Of a DNA stretch of 64,000 nucleotides, positions 1-10,867 are shown one piece after another. The notes under the pieces were generated by a model. That model searched no databases. It worked only from the letters and a program-made list of their open reading frames with translations, and was not told the DNA's origin. The stretch is from Alopecurus myosuroides. Lineage: Eukaryota > Streptophyta > Magnoliopsida > Poales > Poaceae. The position numbers and the translations under genes are program-made. The DNA lies in contig CM054060.1 of NCBI GenBank assembly GCA_028641055.1, forward strand, positions 312,156,949-312,220,948, given 5' to 3'. How positions within the stretch are numbered: position 1 is the first letter of the stretch; each line of letters begins with the position of its first letter.

Positions 1-1793
1 GGTGACCCGGAGTTCCCCGGGCGAGGATCCCCTTAACCCGGGTATCCCCACTTCACCTGCTCCCCGAGCCAGCACTCCTCCTCCTCAGCCCTCCAAATCT
101 CCTCAGCGCCACCCATCTCCTAACCACCCACTCGCTGGGCAATTCCGGGTGCCGCTATCGGTGCCTTTGGCGACCTCGTCCGCCTCCAGCGACGAACTCC
201 CACCGGATTACGCTGTGAACACCGGGTAAGTCTCCATCGCCCGATATCCTTTGACACCTGATAACTACCAACCTAAATCACTAACCACTTTTTCCTCCTT
301 CCCATTAGCGCCCAAGCCACTACTAGTGACCCGGAAATCACAGAAGCAGAAAAGCAGGGGTCACAGGGGCCGACTATTAATACGGGTGCTGAAGTTGATG
401 ATGAAGCTGAAGACGGCCAAGAACAAGATCCTTTCAACGATCCGGCCCAGCAGGAAACTGTACACCCAATATCCTCCGAAGAAGTGGATGAAGACATCAT
501 ATTGGAGACAAAGTCGGGCTCTCCTAACCCGGACACCCAAACGGTCCGGGTTTCGACCCCAAGAGCCGGGAAAATTCTTCAGCCGGAAAACCAATCTGCC
601 GGTCCTTCAAGAATTCGTCCTGAAGATATGACGTTTGCCCAAATGCTTGATGCCCTCTATACCTTGAGGGCCGACGAAGAAAATATTCTAGATGCCTTGA
701 TAACAAAACACAAGGTAAGTCCGAGTAATACCATCTGCATCCTTATATAGCCCACAAGTTCAAAGTGAATTACTAGTTTAATTTGCTTGGAACTTCATAA
801 TAGACCTGACTGACCCTTCCTTGCATTTCCACCTAGGACTTCGTTGTGCAATCTGAGAAGAAATTGGCGAAGGCTGCCACACGCATTGTGAAGGAGACAG
901 CTCTTCGCGAGGCAGCTGAAGCTGAAGCTCGTAGGAGTGGAAAAATCACAAGGAAATATAGAAAAAGGGCTCACTTGGCTGAGGACAGGCTAACAACACT
1001 TTCTGTGCAGATTGCCGATACCTATCGCGCAGCAACTGGTATGATCTTTGAACTTTAGCAATTAATACCCGGAATTTCCTTTGGACGAACAGTCGGATCC
1101 CCTTGTTCATTACTTTTCTTACTTTTTGCAGGTCCGGATGATGCGATCCCGGAAGAGGATGATACCGCCAAGCTGAAGCTCATTAAAGATACTGTCCGGC
1201 AGCTCGGCGCCGGAATTGGATGGATTCTTGATGAACTACGCCTACCGGGTGTTGGACCTGGAAACATGAAAAAGTTGCTGGAAGTCTGCTCGACCATTCC
1301 TGAGTGGATTTGGCATTGGAAGCGCTCATCCTGTCGGTTTGGAGTAACCCGGGGTCTTGCGCTGGCTAAAGCTTATTTCCCTAAGCTAGAGCCGGCCAAG
1401 CTGATGAGCGGGTTTCCAGAGTTTAATCCAGACGGGTCCAAGTTCTCGCCAAAGGATTTCAAAGTCATTCAGAAAGAAGTTCGTCACTCGGCCAGTGTGA
1501 TAGCCGACAGTTTGGAGATTGATACTATTCTTCCTGCATATGATGCTAGTGATAAGGTTATTAAGGCAAATCGCCCCAAGCCATTCGATATGCTTACCCG
1601 ATGGAAGGAAGAAGCTGCCAGGATTAGGGAGGAAGCTGCAAAGAAGAAGGCTGAGGCCGACTCTGCGCCCGCTACCTCTACACCCATCGTCCCTCTACCT
1701 GCGCGAGCCGGCGTTGCTGCTAACCCTGCCGCTACCTCAAGTGATGGCAAAGGCAAGGCGAAGATGGACGCCACGGCTCAGAATGCCGAGTAA
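1..1793 (+). CDS. antisense spliced gene of Tat element, copy L (5' part outside window)
   Basis: Four exons can be joined in one frame with canonical GT/AG sites: ..225, 309-714, 837-1038 and 1132-1793, ending at TAA/TAG after 'NAE'. The product resembles the plant gypsy-associated protein family annotated as 'putative gypsy-type transposon' (PF04195-like): a low-complexity Pro/Ser N-terminal segment, an acidic middle, a coiled-coil-like charged exon (837-1038) and a conserved block in the last exon with the motif FPEF and a following FSPKDFK. The same order, motifs and intron positions occur on the minus strand at 61211-63929. The gene lies opposite to gag-pol. Its function is unknown; a nuclear or regulatory role for the element is only speculation. 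The family call is from memory of motifs, not a search. Confidence 0.7.
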
Positions 1794-2910
1794 TACCTGC
1801 CACTTCTCATACGTCAGTCGGCCTGATGTGCCGTTTAAACAATTACTTTTGAATGGTGCGCCTGTGCACCTTGGATACTCTTTATCAGAACTTTGTAATG
1901 TATTCTAAGTTCCTGATACACCTTGTGCCGCTTCTGGCTTTTATGTTTATCTGCTTTTGACCCCATGTGATCTTGACATCCGACTTTCTTTATTCTCGAT
2001 ATCCGACTTTCTTTATTCTCGATATCCGACTTTCTTTTTTGTTGATATTCATCTTACTTTATTGTTCCTTTTGTGAGACTCGGTTTCCGGGTTTCATGGG
2101 TGTTGACAAGCGGATTTGCTTCTAAGTCCCCAAGTCCCCAAGACTCGGATATTTGGGTTTTTGGAATTTTAACAATTAAGCAATTTTTTCTCTTTCAAGA
2201 TTTCGAATCACCCGGACCCGGATTTCCGAGTCTAGGACACGTGATCTTGAAAGGAGAACGAATTGCCTGCTGCTAAATTCACAAAGATCCCAGAGTCGTT
2301 TCACAGGATTTGAAGTTATGCTTAATAATCGTTGAGTTTCCAGCTGTTAGCCTTGTACTCTGCATAACTTGTGGTTTAGATGACCCTTTTGACTATCTTG
2401 TACTGTAAGCCGGCTTTCGCGTGGATACCATGTTGTTACATGTATACGAAAACGTGGCCAGTCAAGTCCCGTCGGGTTTCATGGCTGACTGTAATCGTAA
2501 GCGAACAAATCATGCCACTTTAGTGCGAGTCACATCGAGCTTAAGTAAGAATAGCCAAGAAATTTGGACTTCTTTGTCCGGTTATAAGATTGTAGCCATA
2601 CTCGTTTGCAAGTAATCGGCCCTTATAACTCATAGGCATCATGGCCGGGTCTTTGAGTTCGCAACTGTGCTATTCAAGCAACCAGCCCCCAAGACCTAAA
2701 TATGCGCATCATACTGAGAGTACAGAACATGATAATAATCATCTCTTTTCTTGATAATCACCTCTTTACTTGATATGAAAAATCTAGGTCAGCAAGCCGC
2801 CTCATTAAAAACCCGTCCAGTCCCCAAGGGTACCCTGGATAGGAAAAGAGTACGTCTGAAAACCTGCTGCCTGTTACATTGTTCAATTCCATATGCCAAC
2901 ATAATTTTTG
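1794..2910. other. noncoding 3' region of Tat copy L
   Basis: No ORF with family features is visible between the end of the antisense gene and the pol stop. The stretch has a homologue in inverted order at 60152-61210, including a conserved patch around 2420-2615 that matches about 60458-60652. It probably carries 3' untranslated sequence for both convergent transcripts. Confidence 0.6.
1981..2049. repeat. 23-bp tandem repeat, about 3 copies
   Basis: Units start at 1981, 2004 and 2027 and share the core CGACTTTCTTTATTCTCGAT; the third is degenerate. It sits just downstream of the antisense gene. Confidence 0.8.
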
Positions 2911-5900
2911 CTAAGTATAATATGGACGTAGCTGAGCCACGTTCCACGGTCTGTCTCTTTCTTGCATAGATGAAGTGGTATGAGCAGTGTCATTAACTGT
3001 GGTCGAATCTTCCCTTGCATCTATCAAGTAATATGACCCATTATGCAAATTCCGGCTTACGATAAAAGGTCCTTCCCATGGTGGTGATAACTTGTGCTTT
3101 CCTTCGTTCGACTGTACCAGGCGCAGAACCAGGTCTCCTTCCTGGAAGACCCGGGTTTTCACGTGCCGGCTATGATACCTTCGTAAATCCTGCTGATATA
3201 TGGCTGATCTTTCCAGGGCTTGTTCCCTTTGCTCTTCTAACATATCCACGGCATCTTGCCGGGTCTTTTCATTCTCCACTTCGACGTATGCTGATACTCG
3301 TGGTGAATCATGAATAATATCACTCGGTAGTACTGCCTCCGCGCCATAGACCATGAAGAAGGGCGTCATCTGAGTAGATCTATTAGGCGTAGTATTGATA
3401 CCCCAAACCACAGAAGGAAGTTCTTCGACCCATGCACCAGCTGCCCTGATACAGGGGACTCGTAATCGTGGTTTTAATCCGCGAAGCAATTCTTGGTTTG
3501 CCCTCTCCACTTGTCCATTGGCCTGCGGATGAGCCACTGATGCAACATCAAGCCGGATTCCATTGTTGCCACAGAACTTCTCCATCTCACCAAGGGACAT
3601 GTTGGTTCCATTGTCGGTAATTATGCTGTGGGGATACCCGAACCGGTAGATAATCCTTTTCAGGAACTTGACTGCTGTAGCTGCTTCGCAATTAGTAACT
3701 GGCATAACCTCAACCCACTTGGTAAACTTATCAATAGCCACCAAAAGATGTGTCTTCTTGCATGGTGACATATGAAAGGGGCCGACCATGTCCATACCCC
3801 AGACAGCGAACGGCCAAGTTAACGGGATGGTCCGTAACTCCATAGCCGGCACATGGGTTTGGCGAGCGTACCTTTGACATCCGTCACACCTTGCTACCAA
3901 TCGTTCCGCATCTGCTAGAGCCGTGAGCCAGAAAAATCCGTGTCGATAAGCTTTAGCCACAAGAGATCTTGTGGATGCATGATGTCCACAGTCGCCTTCA
4001 TGGATTTCCTTGAGAATCTGTCGGCCTTCTTCTGGCGCTACGCAGCGCAAAAAGACTCCTGCTGCGCTTCTCTTGTATAATTCCCCATTGATGATAGAAT
4101 ATCCCTTTGCTCGCCTCAAAATTTGCCTTGCTAATACCTCCTGCTGTGGTAACTCGCCTCGCGATAGGTAGGCCAAAAACGGTTCTGTCCACTCGGGAAT
4201 GGTACGTACAGTGGCCACAAGTCCTGAATCCGGGTCTTGATTTGCCAATTCCTCCTCTGACTCGGTTTTAACTGATGGTTGCCATAATTCGTCCAGGAAA
4301 ACGTTAGGTGGAACCGGCTCTCTGCGCGAGCCGAGTCTGGCGAGTGCGTCGGCTGCCTCATTCTTTCTTCTGTCTATATGCTCCACCTCATACCCGGAAA
4401 AACATCCTGCAACCCTATCAACTTCCCTGCGGTATGCTGCCATAGTTGCGTCCTTTCTATCCCAAGTTCCTGACACCTGCTGTACCACAAGGTCCGAATC
4501 TCCGAAGCATCGTATCCTCTTGATGTTCATCTCCTTGGCTGCCTTTAAGCCATGCAATAGGGCCTCATACTCGGCCACGTTGTTGGAACAGTCAAAGTGA
4601 ATTTGTAGTACGTAACTTAATTTATCTCCTTTGGGTGACGTTAGCACCACTCCAGCTCCTGATCCCTCGTATTGCTTAGATCCATCGAAGTGCATGATCC
4701 ATGACTCGGAGTTTGGAACCGTTGTAGTCATGCCTGTATGTGTCCAGTCGTTAACGAAATCAATTAAAGCTTGAGATTTGATTGCTGACCTGGGTTCGTA
4801 GTTGATGTGATAATCCCCCATCTCTATCGCCCATTTGGCTATTCTTCCTGTCGCGTCCGAGTTTCTGATGATATCCGACATTGGTATTGAACTAACCACT
4901 GTAATGGGATGTTCTTGGAAATACGGCTTCAGTTTCCGGCTAGCCATAAAGACCCCGAACACCAACTTTTGCCAATGCGGATAGCGCTGCTTTGCTTCTG
5001 ATAATACCTCGCTGACGTAATAAACCGGTCTCTGGACCGGGTAACCCTTCCCATCCTCTTTGCGCTCCACAACAACTACTGCACTGACGGCTCGGGGGCC
5101 GGCTGCTACGTATAGCAACATAGGTTCTTTAGGACCCGGGGCCGCTAGTACTGGTGCTTCAGATAACTGTTTCTTTAGTGCCTCAAACGCCTCATCCGCC
5201 TCTTGATCCCATACGAATTTATCTGATTTCCTCAAGAGCCGGTACAAGGGTATTGCTTTTTCTCCGAGCCTGGATATGAATCGGCTCAAGGCTGCTACGC
5301 AGCCCGTGAGCTTTTGAACATGCTTCAAATTTTCCGGCTTTTTCAGACTCTGGATGGCCTTGATTTTGTCCGGGTTTGCCTCAATTCCTCTCTCGGAAAC
5401 GATAAAGCCGAGTAATTTCCCGGCTGGAACTCCGAACACGCACTTTGTCGGGTTAAGCTTCATCTGATACCTCCTCAAGTTTTTGAACGTCTCCTTTAGA
5501 TCATCGATAAATGTCTCCGCCTTCCTGGTCTTGATAACCACATCATCCACATAGGCATGGACGTTGCGTCCAATTTGGTCCTCGAAGCACTTTTGAATAC
5601 ACCGTTGGTAAGTTGCGCCAGCGTTCTTCAATCCAAACGTCATAGTTTTATAACAGAAGGCCCCAAAAGGGGTTATAAATGATGTTTTCTCCCAATCCTC
5701 CCTCTTAAGCTTAATTTGGTGATACCCGGAGTATGCGTCCAGGAAGCATAGCAAGTCACTCCCGGCTACTGCGTCTACGATCTGGTCTATCCTTGGTAGC
5801 GCGAACGGGTCCTTTGGGCAATGCTTGTTGAGACTCGTGAAATCGATGCACATCCTCCACTCGTTAGTCTTTTTCATTACTAGAACCGGATTTGCTAACC

Positions 5901-7293
5901 AATCCGGGTGAAACACTTCCATGATAAAGCCGGCTGTCAGTAGCCGAGCAATTTCTTCACCTATGGCTTTCCTTCTTTCCTCATTCATCTTCCTTAAGCC
6001 CTGCTTCACAGGCCTGGACCTGGGATCCACGTGCAAACTGTGCTCCGCCAATTCTGTAGGGATACCCGGCATGTCGCTAGGTGTCCAGGCGAACACGTCC
6101 GCATTTGAACGAATAAACTCCACAAGTGCCTTCTCCTGCTCTCTTTCCAAGTTAGACCCTATAGTAAATTGCTTAGTGGAATCACCTTCAACAAAATCTA
6201 TCTTCTTGGTATCTTGTGCTGCCTTGAATTTCGCTCTCTCGTCCTCAGTATTCGGCCTTTTCAAAGCTGTTCTATCATCCGGATTCACTTGAGACCGGTA
6301 ATACTCGAGTTCTTCTTTTCTGCACGCTTGCTCGGCCATTACTGAATCTCCTTCGTCGCACTCGGCCGCTATATCCCGGTTCCCATGTACGGTGATGGTC
6401 CGTTTAGGACCCGGAATCTTTAGCTGCAAATACACATAGCACGGCCTAGCCATAAATTTAGCATAAGCCGGTCTCCCGAACAGCGCGTGATAAGGACTGC
6501 GCAATTTGACCACCTCGAACGTGAGCCACTCAACTCGATAATTATCCGTCGATTCTCCGAAAGCAACCTCCAAGGTGATCTTTCCCTCGGGGCTCGCCGC
6601 GTGACCCGGCACGATCCCGTGAAAGACTGTCGAACTTTTCTGTAGCTGGGACTCTTTGAGACTCATGCGTAAGAAGGTTTCCCAATACAGGATGTTAATG
6701 CTACTTCCACCGTCCATCAGGACCCTTTTCAGCTCATAACCATTGACCTGTGGCGCAACCACCAATGCCAAGACTCCTGGGCGCTCTATTCTTTCCGGGT
6801 GATCTCTTCTGCTCCATGTTACCTCTTGTTCCGCCCATCTCAGGTATCCCGGCACGGCCGAGGAAACCGAGTTTACCGCTTGCTTTAATGTCTCTTTGTC
6901 CCTGCTAGAAGTTCCTGTAGTATGCACATGATATTGTCCCTTTAAATCAGGCGTACGTACCATACCGATGAAGATGTTGATCTGGCCGACCGTCACAGTA
7001 GATCCGGACTCGAGGTGATCCGACTCGGGCCCCCAGCCGGAATCGTCCACCATCTTTTCTCCTTTGCGGTCGATGTAGATCTCGCCGATGACAAGATTCT
7101 CCATGTTCTTCCGAGCTTCTCCCGTGATGTAAACACCTTTGGACGCAGGCCCCACGGTGGGCGCCAACTGTCGTGGGATTATCACGGCAGACGTTACCGG
7201 GGGTAACTGATCTTGGGGCAAGACGACACAGGCGTTTGGGAGAGGGTTTAGCTCAGAGGAAAACATGGTGGAAATCGATCTGGTAGCCGGCAA
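2911..7293 (-). CDS. Ty3/gypsy pol polyprotein (protease, RT, two RNase H, integrase), gag deleted
   Basis: One open frame of 1460 residues. The first ~41 codons lie inside the 5' LTR and the frame reads through the primer binding site. Visible domains: aspartic protease (MDGGSS near residue 193), reverse transcriptase (about 460-640, YVDD at 581-584), a first RNase H without the usual catalytic Asp (about 720-850), a second archaeal-type RNase H (about 865-990, with D870, E911, D932 and D983), and integrase with an HHCC zinc region (about 1098-1142) and D-D-E near 1168, 1227 and 1264. It would make cDNA and insert it. The gag segment seen at 57186-59270 is absent, and the deletion joins leader and protease in frame, so this copy needs capsid protein from elsewhere. 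No internal stop is present. Confidence 0.93.
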   Translation of the reverse strand: MPATRSISTMFSSELNPLPNACVVLPQDQLPPVTSAVIIPRQLAPTVGPASKGVYITGEARKNMENLVIGEIYIDRKGEKMVDDSGWGPESDHLESGSTVTVGQINIFIGMVRTPDLKGQYHVHTTGTSSRDKETLKQAVNSVSSAVPGYLRWAEQEVTWSRRDHPERIERPGVLALVVAPQVNGYELKRVLMDGGSSINILYWETFLRMSLKESQLQKSSTVFHGIVPGHAASPEGKITLEVAFGESTDNYRVEWLTFEVVKLRSPYHALFGRPAYAKFMARPCYVYLQLKIPGPKRTITVHGNRDIAAECDEGDSVMAEQACRKEELEYYRSQVNPDDRTALKRPNTEDERAKFKAAQDTKKIDFVEGDSTKQFTIGSNLEREQEKALVEFIRSNADVFAWTPSDMPGIPTELAEHSLHVDPRSRPVKQGLRKMNEERRKAIGEEIARLLTAGFIMEVFHPDWLANPVLVMKKTNEWRMCIDFTSLNKHCPKDPFALPRIDQIVDAVAGSDLLCFLDAYSGYHQIKLKREDWEKTSFITPFGAFCYKTMTFGLKNAGATYQRCIQKCFEDQIGRNVHAYVDDVVIKTRKAETFIDDLKETFKNLRRYQMKLNPTKCVFGVPAGKLLGFIVSERGIEANPDKIKAIQSLKKPENLKHVQKLTGCVAALSRFISRLGEKAIPLYRLLRKSDKFVWDQEADEAFEALKKQLSEAPVLAAPGPKEPMLLYVAAGPRAVSAVVVVERKEDGKGYPVQRPVYYVSEVLSEAKQRYPHWQKLVFGVFMASRKLKPYFQEHPITVVSSIPMSDIIRNSDATGRIAKWAIEMGDYHINYEPRSAIKSQALIDFVNDWTHTGMTTTVPNSESWIMHFDGSKQYEGSGAGVVLTSPKGDKLSYVLQIHFDCSNNVAEYEALLHGLKAAKEMNIKRIRCFGDSDLVVQQVSGTWDRKDATMAAYRREVDRVAGCFSGYEVEHIDRRKNEAADALARLGSRREPVPPNVFLDELWQPSVKTESEEELANQDPDSGLVATVRTIPEWTEPFLAYLSRGELPQQEVLARQILRRAKGYSIINGELYKRSAAGVFLRCVAPEEGRQILKEIHEGDCGHHASTRSLVAKAYRHGFFWLTALADAERLVARCDGCQRYARQTHVPAMELRTIPLTWPFAVWGMDMVGPFHMSPCKKTHLLVAIDKFTKWVEVMPVTNCEAATAVKFLKRIIYRFGYPHSIITDNGTNMSLGEMEKFCGNNGIRLDVASVAHPQANGQVERANQELLRGLKPRLRVPCIRAAGAWVEELPSVVWGINTTPNRSTQMTPFFMVYGAEAVLPSDIIHDSPRVSAYVEVENEKTRQDAVDMLEEQREQALERSAIYQQDLRRYHSRHVKTRVFQEGDLVLRLVQSNEGKHKLSPPWEGPFIVSRNLHNGSYYLIDAREDSTTVNDTAHTTSSMQERDRPWNVAQLRPYYT
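7149..7166 (-). promoter_or_regulatory. primer binding site of Tat copy L
   Basis: On the minus strand TGGCGCCCACCGTGGGGC follows the LTR end after two bases. The identical motif lies at 56551-56568 in the other copy. It would pair with a tRNA 3' end to prime minus-strand DNA synthesis. Confidence 0.8.
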
Positions 7294-7647
7294 TCAAAGT
7301 CGCCGAGTCTCCGATCTTGATATAATAACTCAACTCTGGGGTTACACTGGATGCTCGATATCAGGCGATATTGCTAGGATTCTTGGATCTCTTCTAAACT
7401 AGACCTAGGGGTCGGTTTATAGAGCACCCGTACCCCCCTGGCCCGCTCTCCAAGGCGCAGCTTGAATCCTATCCGGACACCGCTTACAAACCCTAACTTT
7501 CCTTACCGTAACCCACAATCCGGGTTACGAGGCCTACAAACTTTGGGCCTTCCAGAAGCTCCATTATCCTTAACCGGATTGCGCACCGTGTTCCTTGGGC
7601 CGGGTTATGCCTTGGAGTTGGCCTACCGGGTTATTATCCCTCCATCA
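7169..7647 (-). repeat. 5' LTR of Tat copy L
   Basis: On the minus strand the LTR begins TGATGGAGGGATAATAACCC and ends ATCCCACGACA, a proper TG...CA pair, 479 bp. The homologous LTR of the other copy (47535-47550 plus 56083-56548) is about 482 bp. It contains the start codon region of the polyprotein frame. Confidence 0.88.
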
Positions 7648-7781
7648 AGGGGTGTGTTTCTTTCGAGCTGTTGTGAGCCGTTCGATCAGGGCTACGATGT
7701 GTTTCTTTCGAGCGGTTGTGAGCCGTTGGATCAAGGGTTTTTCTTAACCGTTGGATCAAAACCCTAGCACAACACTTTGTG

Positions 7782-7800
7782 AGCCAGAGGACCCTATATA
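7782..7800 (+). promoter_or_regulatory. possible TATA box of CACTA-1
   Basis: CTATATATAGC lies just before the 157-bp repeat array. The same motif occurs inverted at about 37180-37200 in CACTA-2. It could drive transcription into the repeat array and the GC-rich exon; no transcript evidence is available. Confidence 0.4.
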
Positions 7801-7823
7801 TAGCCCACCTTCATACACCAGTC

Positions 7824-8480
7824 AGTTCATCGACCAAATACAAATCATCCGGATTCGCCAACATACGTCCTGCCGTGCATTTGGTATGCATACATGCACT
7901 CAGTAGCCACGGCAAAGCTGTATGCTGGTGATACTGATTGTTTTGTTCTACATCCCCCTTTAAGGTTTGATACATCATTCAGTTCATCGACCAAATACAA
8001 ATCATCCGGATTCGCCATCATACGTCATGCCGTGCATTTGGTATGCATATATGCACTCGGTAGCCACGCCATGGATGTATGATGGCGATACCGATTGTTT
8101 TGTTCTACATCCCCCTTTAAGGTTTGATACATCATTCAGTTCATCGACCAAATACAAATCATCGGATTCGCCATCATACGTCCGACCGTTCTTTTGATAT
8201 GCATATATGCACTCAATAGCCACGGTCGGGCTGTATGATGGCGATACCGATTGTTTTGTTCTACATCCCCCCTTGAAGGTTTGACAAAAGGTTTGATACA
8301 TCATTCAGTTCATTGACAAAATACAAATCACCCGGATTCGCCATCATACGTCCGACCGTTCTTTTGATATGCATATATGCACTCAATAGCCACAGTCGGG
8401 CTGTATGATGGCGATACTGATTGTTTTGTTTTACATCCCCCCTTGAAGGTTCATCGACCGAATACAAATCACCCGGATGC
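7824..8480. repeat. ~157-bp tandem repeat in CACTA-1, 4-5 units
   Basis: Units begin near 7824, 7981, 8138, 8307 and 8449 at AGTTCATCGACC. Each unit contains an imperfect palindrome, with outer arms ATTCGCCATCATACG and its complement around GGTATGCATATATGC. The counterpart array in CACTA-2 is 36690-37190. Such internal repeats may be binding sites for the element's own protein. Confidence 0.85.
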
Positions 8481-8504
8481 CTTGTATGCGACGAAATAAA
8501 ACAT

Positions 8505-9000
8505 GAGGAAACAAAATAAAACAATAGAAAACATAAAGGAAAACAATAGAAAACATAAAGGAAAAATAGAAAACAAAATAAAACAAGAGAAAACAAAAAG
8601 AATACAATAGAAAACATAAAGGAAAACAATAGAAAACATAAAGGAAACAATAGAAAACATAAAGGAAACAATAGAAAACAAAATAAAACAAGAGAAAACA
8701 AAAAGGAAACAAGAGAAAACAAAATAAAACAATAGAAAACATAAAGGAAAACAATAGAAAACATAAAGGAAACAATAGAAAACAAAATAAAACAAGAGAA
8801 AACAAAAAGAATACAAGAGAAAACAAAATAAAACAATAGAAAACATAAAAGAAAAAATTAGAAAACATAAAGGAAAAAATTAGAAAACATAAAGGAAACA
8901 ATAGAAAAGAAAATAAAACAAGAGAAAACAAAAAGGAAACAAAAAAAAATAAAGGAAAACAATAAAAAACATAAAGGAAACAATAGAAAACAAAAAAATA
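8505..9000. repeat. A-rich degenerate simple repeat
   Basis: The stretch is built of variants of GAAAACATAAAGGAAACAAT. It yields long but meaningless Phe/Leu/Cys-rich frames on the minus strand. The inverted counterpart is 36140-36560. Confidence 0.85.
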
Positions 9001-9100
9001 ATTAAAAATAGGGCATTCGTCCCGGTTTTTGCAAACAACCGGGACGGATGCCCCCCCCCCGCCAACGCGCGCGTTACACGTACCCCTGCGAAAAAATGGG

Positions 9101-9180
9101 TGAGGCATCTGTCCCGGTTCGTAGGAACAACCGGGACGGACCCTTTCGTCCCGGTTGTTCCTACGAACCGGGACGGATGC
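9101..9180. repeat. strong hairpin with ~38-bp arms
   Basis: GAGGCATCTGTCCCGGTTCG and its continuation to about 9139 is followed, after a few bases, by its near-perfect reverse complement ending GAGGCATCC on the other strand. It includes the element's CCCGGTT subterminal motif. CACTA-2 has only one arm (36090-36135), so the second arm was gained here or lost there. Confidence 0.85.
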
Positions 9181-9187
9181 CTCAGCC

Positions 9188-9462
9188 TATATATGGGCGT
9201 CGTCTCCCTCCCCCCAAATTCATAACCGCACGCAGGGAACGGACGAGGAGATGCCGCCAGGCCGCAGCCCGTACGTCGCCCGAGGAGATCGCCGTCGTCG
9301 ACCCGAGGAGCCCGCCCCACGCCCGTAGCCTCCGACGCGCCCGCTCCCGCACGCCGCCCGTCGCCCACGCCGGCCCGTACGTCGCGCCGCGCCCGGGCCT
9401 GCCCCCGTCGCCATCGCCCGCGCCCGTCGCCCCTCGATCGCCATCGCCCTGTCGCCGCGTAG
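9188..9462 (+). promoter_or_regulatory. TATA box and GC-rich first exon with splice donor (CACTA-1)
   Basis: TATATAT at 9188-9194 precedes a GC-rich stretch that ends at a good donor, TAG/GTAAG, at 9462. The same arrangement is inverted at 35855-36090 in CACTA-2. This looks like the promoter and first exon of the TNPA-like transcription unit. Whether the exon is coding is unclear. Confidence 0.5.
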
Positions 9463-9499
9463 GTAAGAACATAGAAGATTTTTTATTTAGTGCTTTTGT

Positions 9500-9910
9500 T
9501 TTTACAATTTTGTTTAGTGTTAAAAAAAATTAGTTAGAATTTTAGTTAGAATTTAGTTAGAAATTTTAGTGTTAGAAAAATTAGAAATTTTAGTGTTAGA
9601 GAAATTTTAGTGTTAGAAAATTTTAGTTAGAATATAGTGTTAGAATTTAGTTAGAAATTTTAGTGTTAGAAAAATTAGAAATTTTAGTGTTAGAATTTTT
9701 TACTTAGGAATTTTTAGTGTTAGGAATTTTTACTTAGGAATTTTTAGTGTTTGGAATTTAAGTGTTAGGAATTTAACTTAAGAATTTTAAGAAAAATTCA
9801 CTAAGTTAGTGTTAGAAAATTTCACGAAGATAGAAAATTTCAGTAAGTTTGAAATTTCACTAAGTTAGAATAATTTCACTAAGTTAGAAAATGGTCACTA
9901 AGTTAGAAAT
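9500..9910. repeat. T/A-rich degenerate simple repeat in presumed intron
   Basis: Variants of TTAGTGTTAGAAATT repeat throughout. The inverted counterpart is 35380-35800. Confidence 0.8.
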
Positions 9911-10117
9911 TTGGAATTGTCATTGCAGTTTTACTTGTGATGTTCGTTCGATCTTTTGAATAAATGCCGATGATTGGAAGAGTTGGTTCACACTCAGATG
10001 GCCTTGGTGGTTCGGTGCGCCTTGTGATTTTCACAAAGTTAGGATCTTGTGCATCCCACTTGGCGCGTCGGGTCCACCAAGGATGCTTGTATGTGTCCAC
10101 CCTAAATATGAGGCACA

Positions 10118-10830
10118 CAGACCGATGACCATCTTGTTCCTGTTAAGAGGTACTACATGCGGTGGTGATCCGGGGAAAGGACGAATGCGAGGGTTTATGG
10201 ATTTCTTTCGAACTAAATAATGTCACATATGTAATATGGTTCGTGAGATCCGGATGAAGCTGAATCCTTTAGTGCACATTCGTAATGGTGATATTCCTCA
10301 GAAATCCCTTCCGGGGTTATGAAGAATATCCCCATTATGTATGTGTACAAAAGGATCAAGTTTTTTCCGGATTTCACTACTACATATATGATTTTGTTTA
10401 GTTTCAGAGAACTCCAGAAACCCTTCCTTCCCCCGCATCTCCATCACGTGTACTTACCTCGTAACAAGCACAAAATTTGAAGGTCCAACTACACATCAAG
10501 GCCCGATGACCATCTTGTTCCTGTTAAGAGGTACTACAGGAGGCGGTGATCCGGGAAAGGAGGGAGATGAGAGTTTCTGGATTTCTTTAGAACTAAATAA
10601 CGTCACATATGTAATATCGTGAGATACGAACGAAGTTGAACCCTTTTGTGCACATTCGTAATGGTGACATTCCTCAGAAATCCCTTCCGGGGTTATGAAG
10701 AATGTCCCCATTATGTACGTGGACAAAAGGGTCTAACCTTGTTCGGATCTCACGATATTACATATATGATTTTGTTTAGTTTCAAAGATTTCTAGAAACC
10801 CCTGTCTTCATCCTTCTCCGGACCACCATC
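10118..10830. repeat. ~380-bp tandem units, each forming a long hairpin (CACTA-1)
   Basis: Two units share CTTGTTCCTGTTAAGAGGTA at the start and a central palindrome around TTCCGGGGTTATGAAG (about 10310 and 10690). Arms of about 100 bp pair around each centre. CACTA-2 has about five comparable palindromes (33130-35140). Confidence 0.8.
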
Positions 10831-10867
10831 ACGTGTACTACCTCGTAGCAAGCACAAAATGTGAAGG

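Larger units (their letters stand above)
1..7647 (-). mobile_element. Ty3/gypsy LTR retrotransposon, Tat type, copy L (3' end outside window)
   Basis: Read on the minus strand, this element has a 5' LTR (7169-7647), a primer binding site (7149-7166), one long protease-RT-RNaseH-integrase frame (2911-7293), a noncoding stretch, and a spliced gene in the opposite sense (1-1793). A second, archaeal-type RNase H between the first RNase H and integrase is characteristic of Tat elements, as is an extra antisense ORF near the 3' end. Gag is missing: compared with the copy at 56083-64000, about 2.4 kb is absent between the leader and protease. The outer LTR end at 7647 abuts CACTA-1 sequence, so the element inserted into that CACTA. 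The 3' LTR must lie left of base 1. Confidence 0.9.

Noticed and set aside
8261..9108. Long minus-strand frames rich in Phe, Leu and Cys
   Set aside because: They come from an A/T-rich simple repeat open in several frames at once, with no domain. The same occurs at 36157-36644.
9048..9533. 161-aa GC-rich frame
   Set aside because: Composition-driven and overlapped by frames on both strands. It lies across a hairpin, a TATA box and a likely splice donor, so it is not a supported protein.
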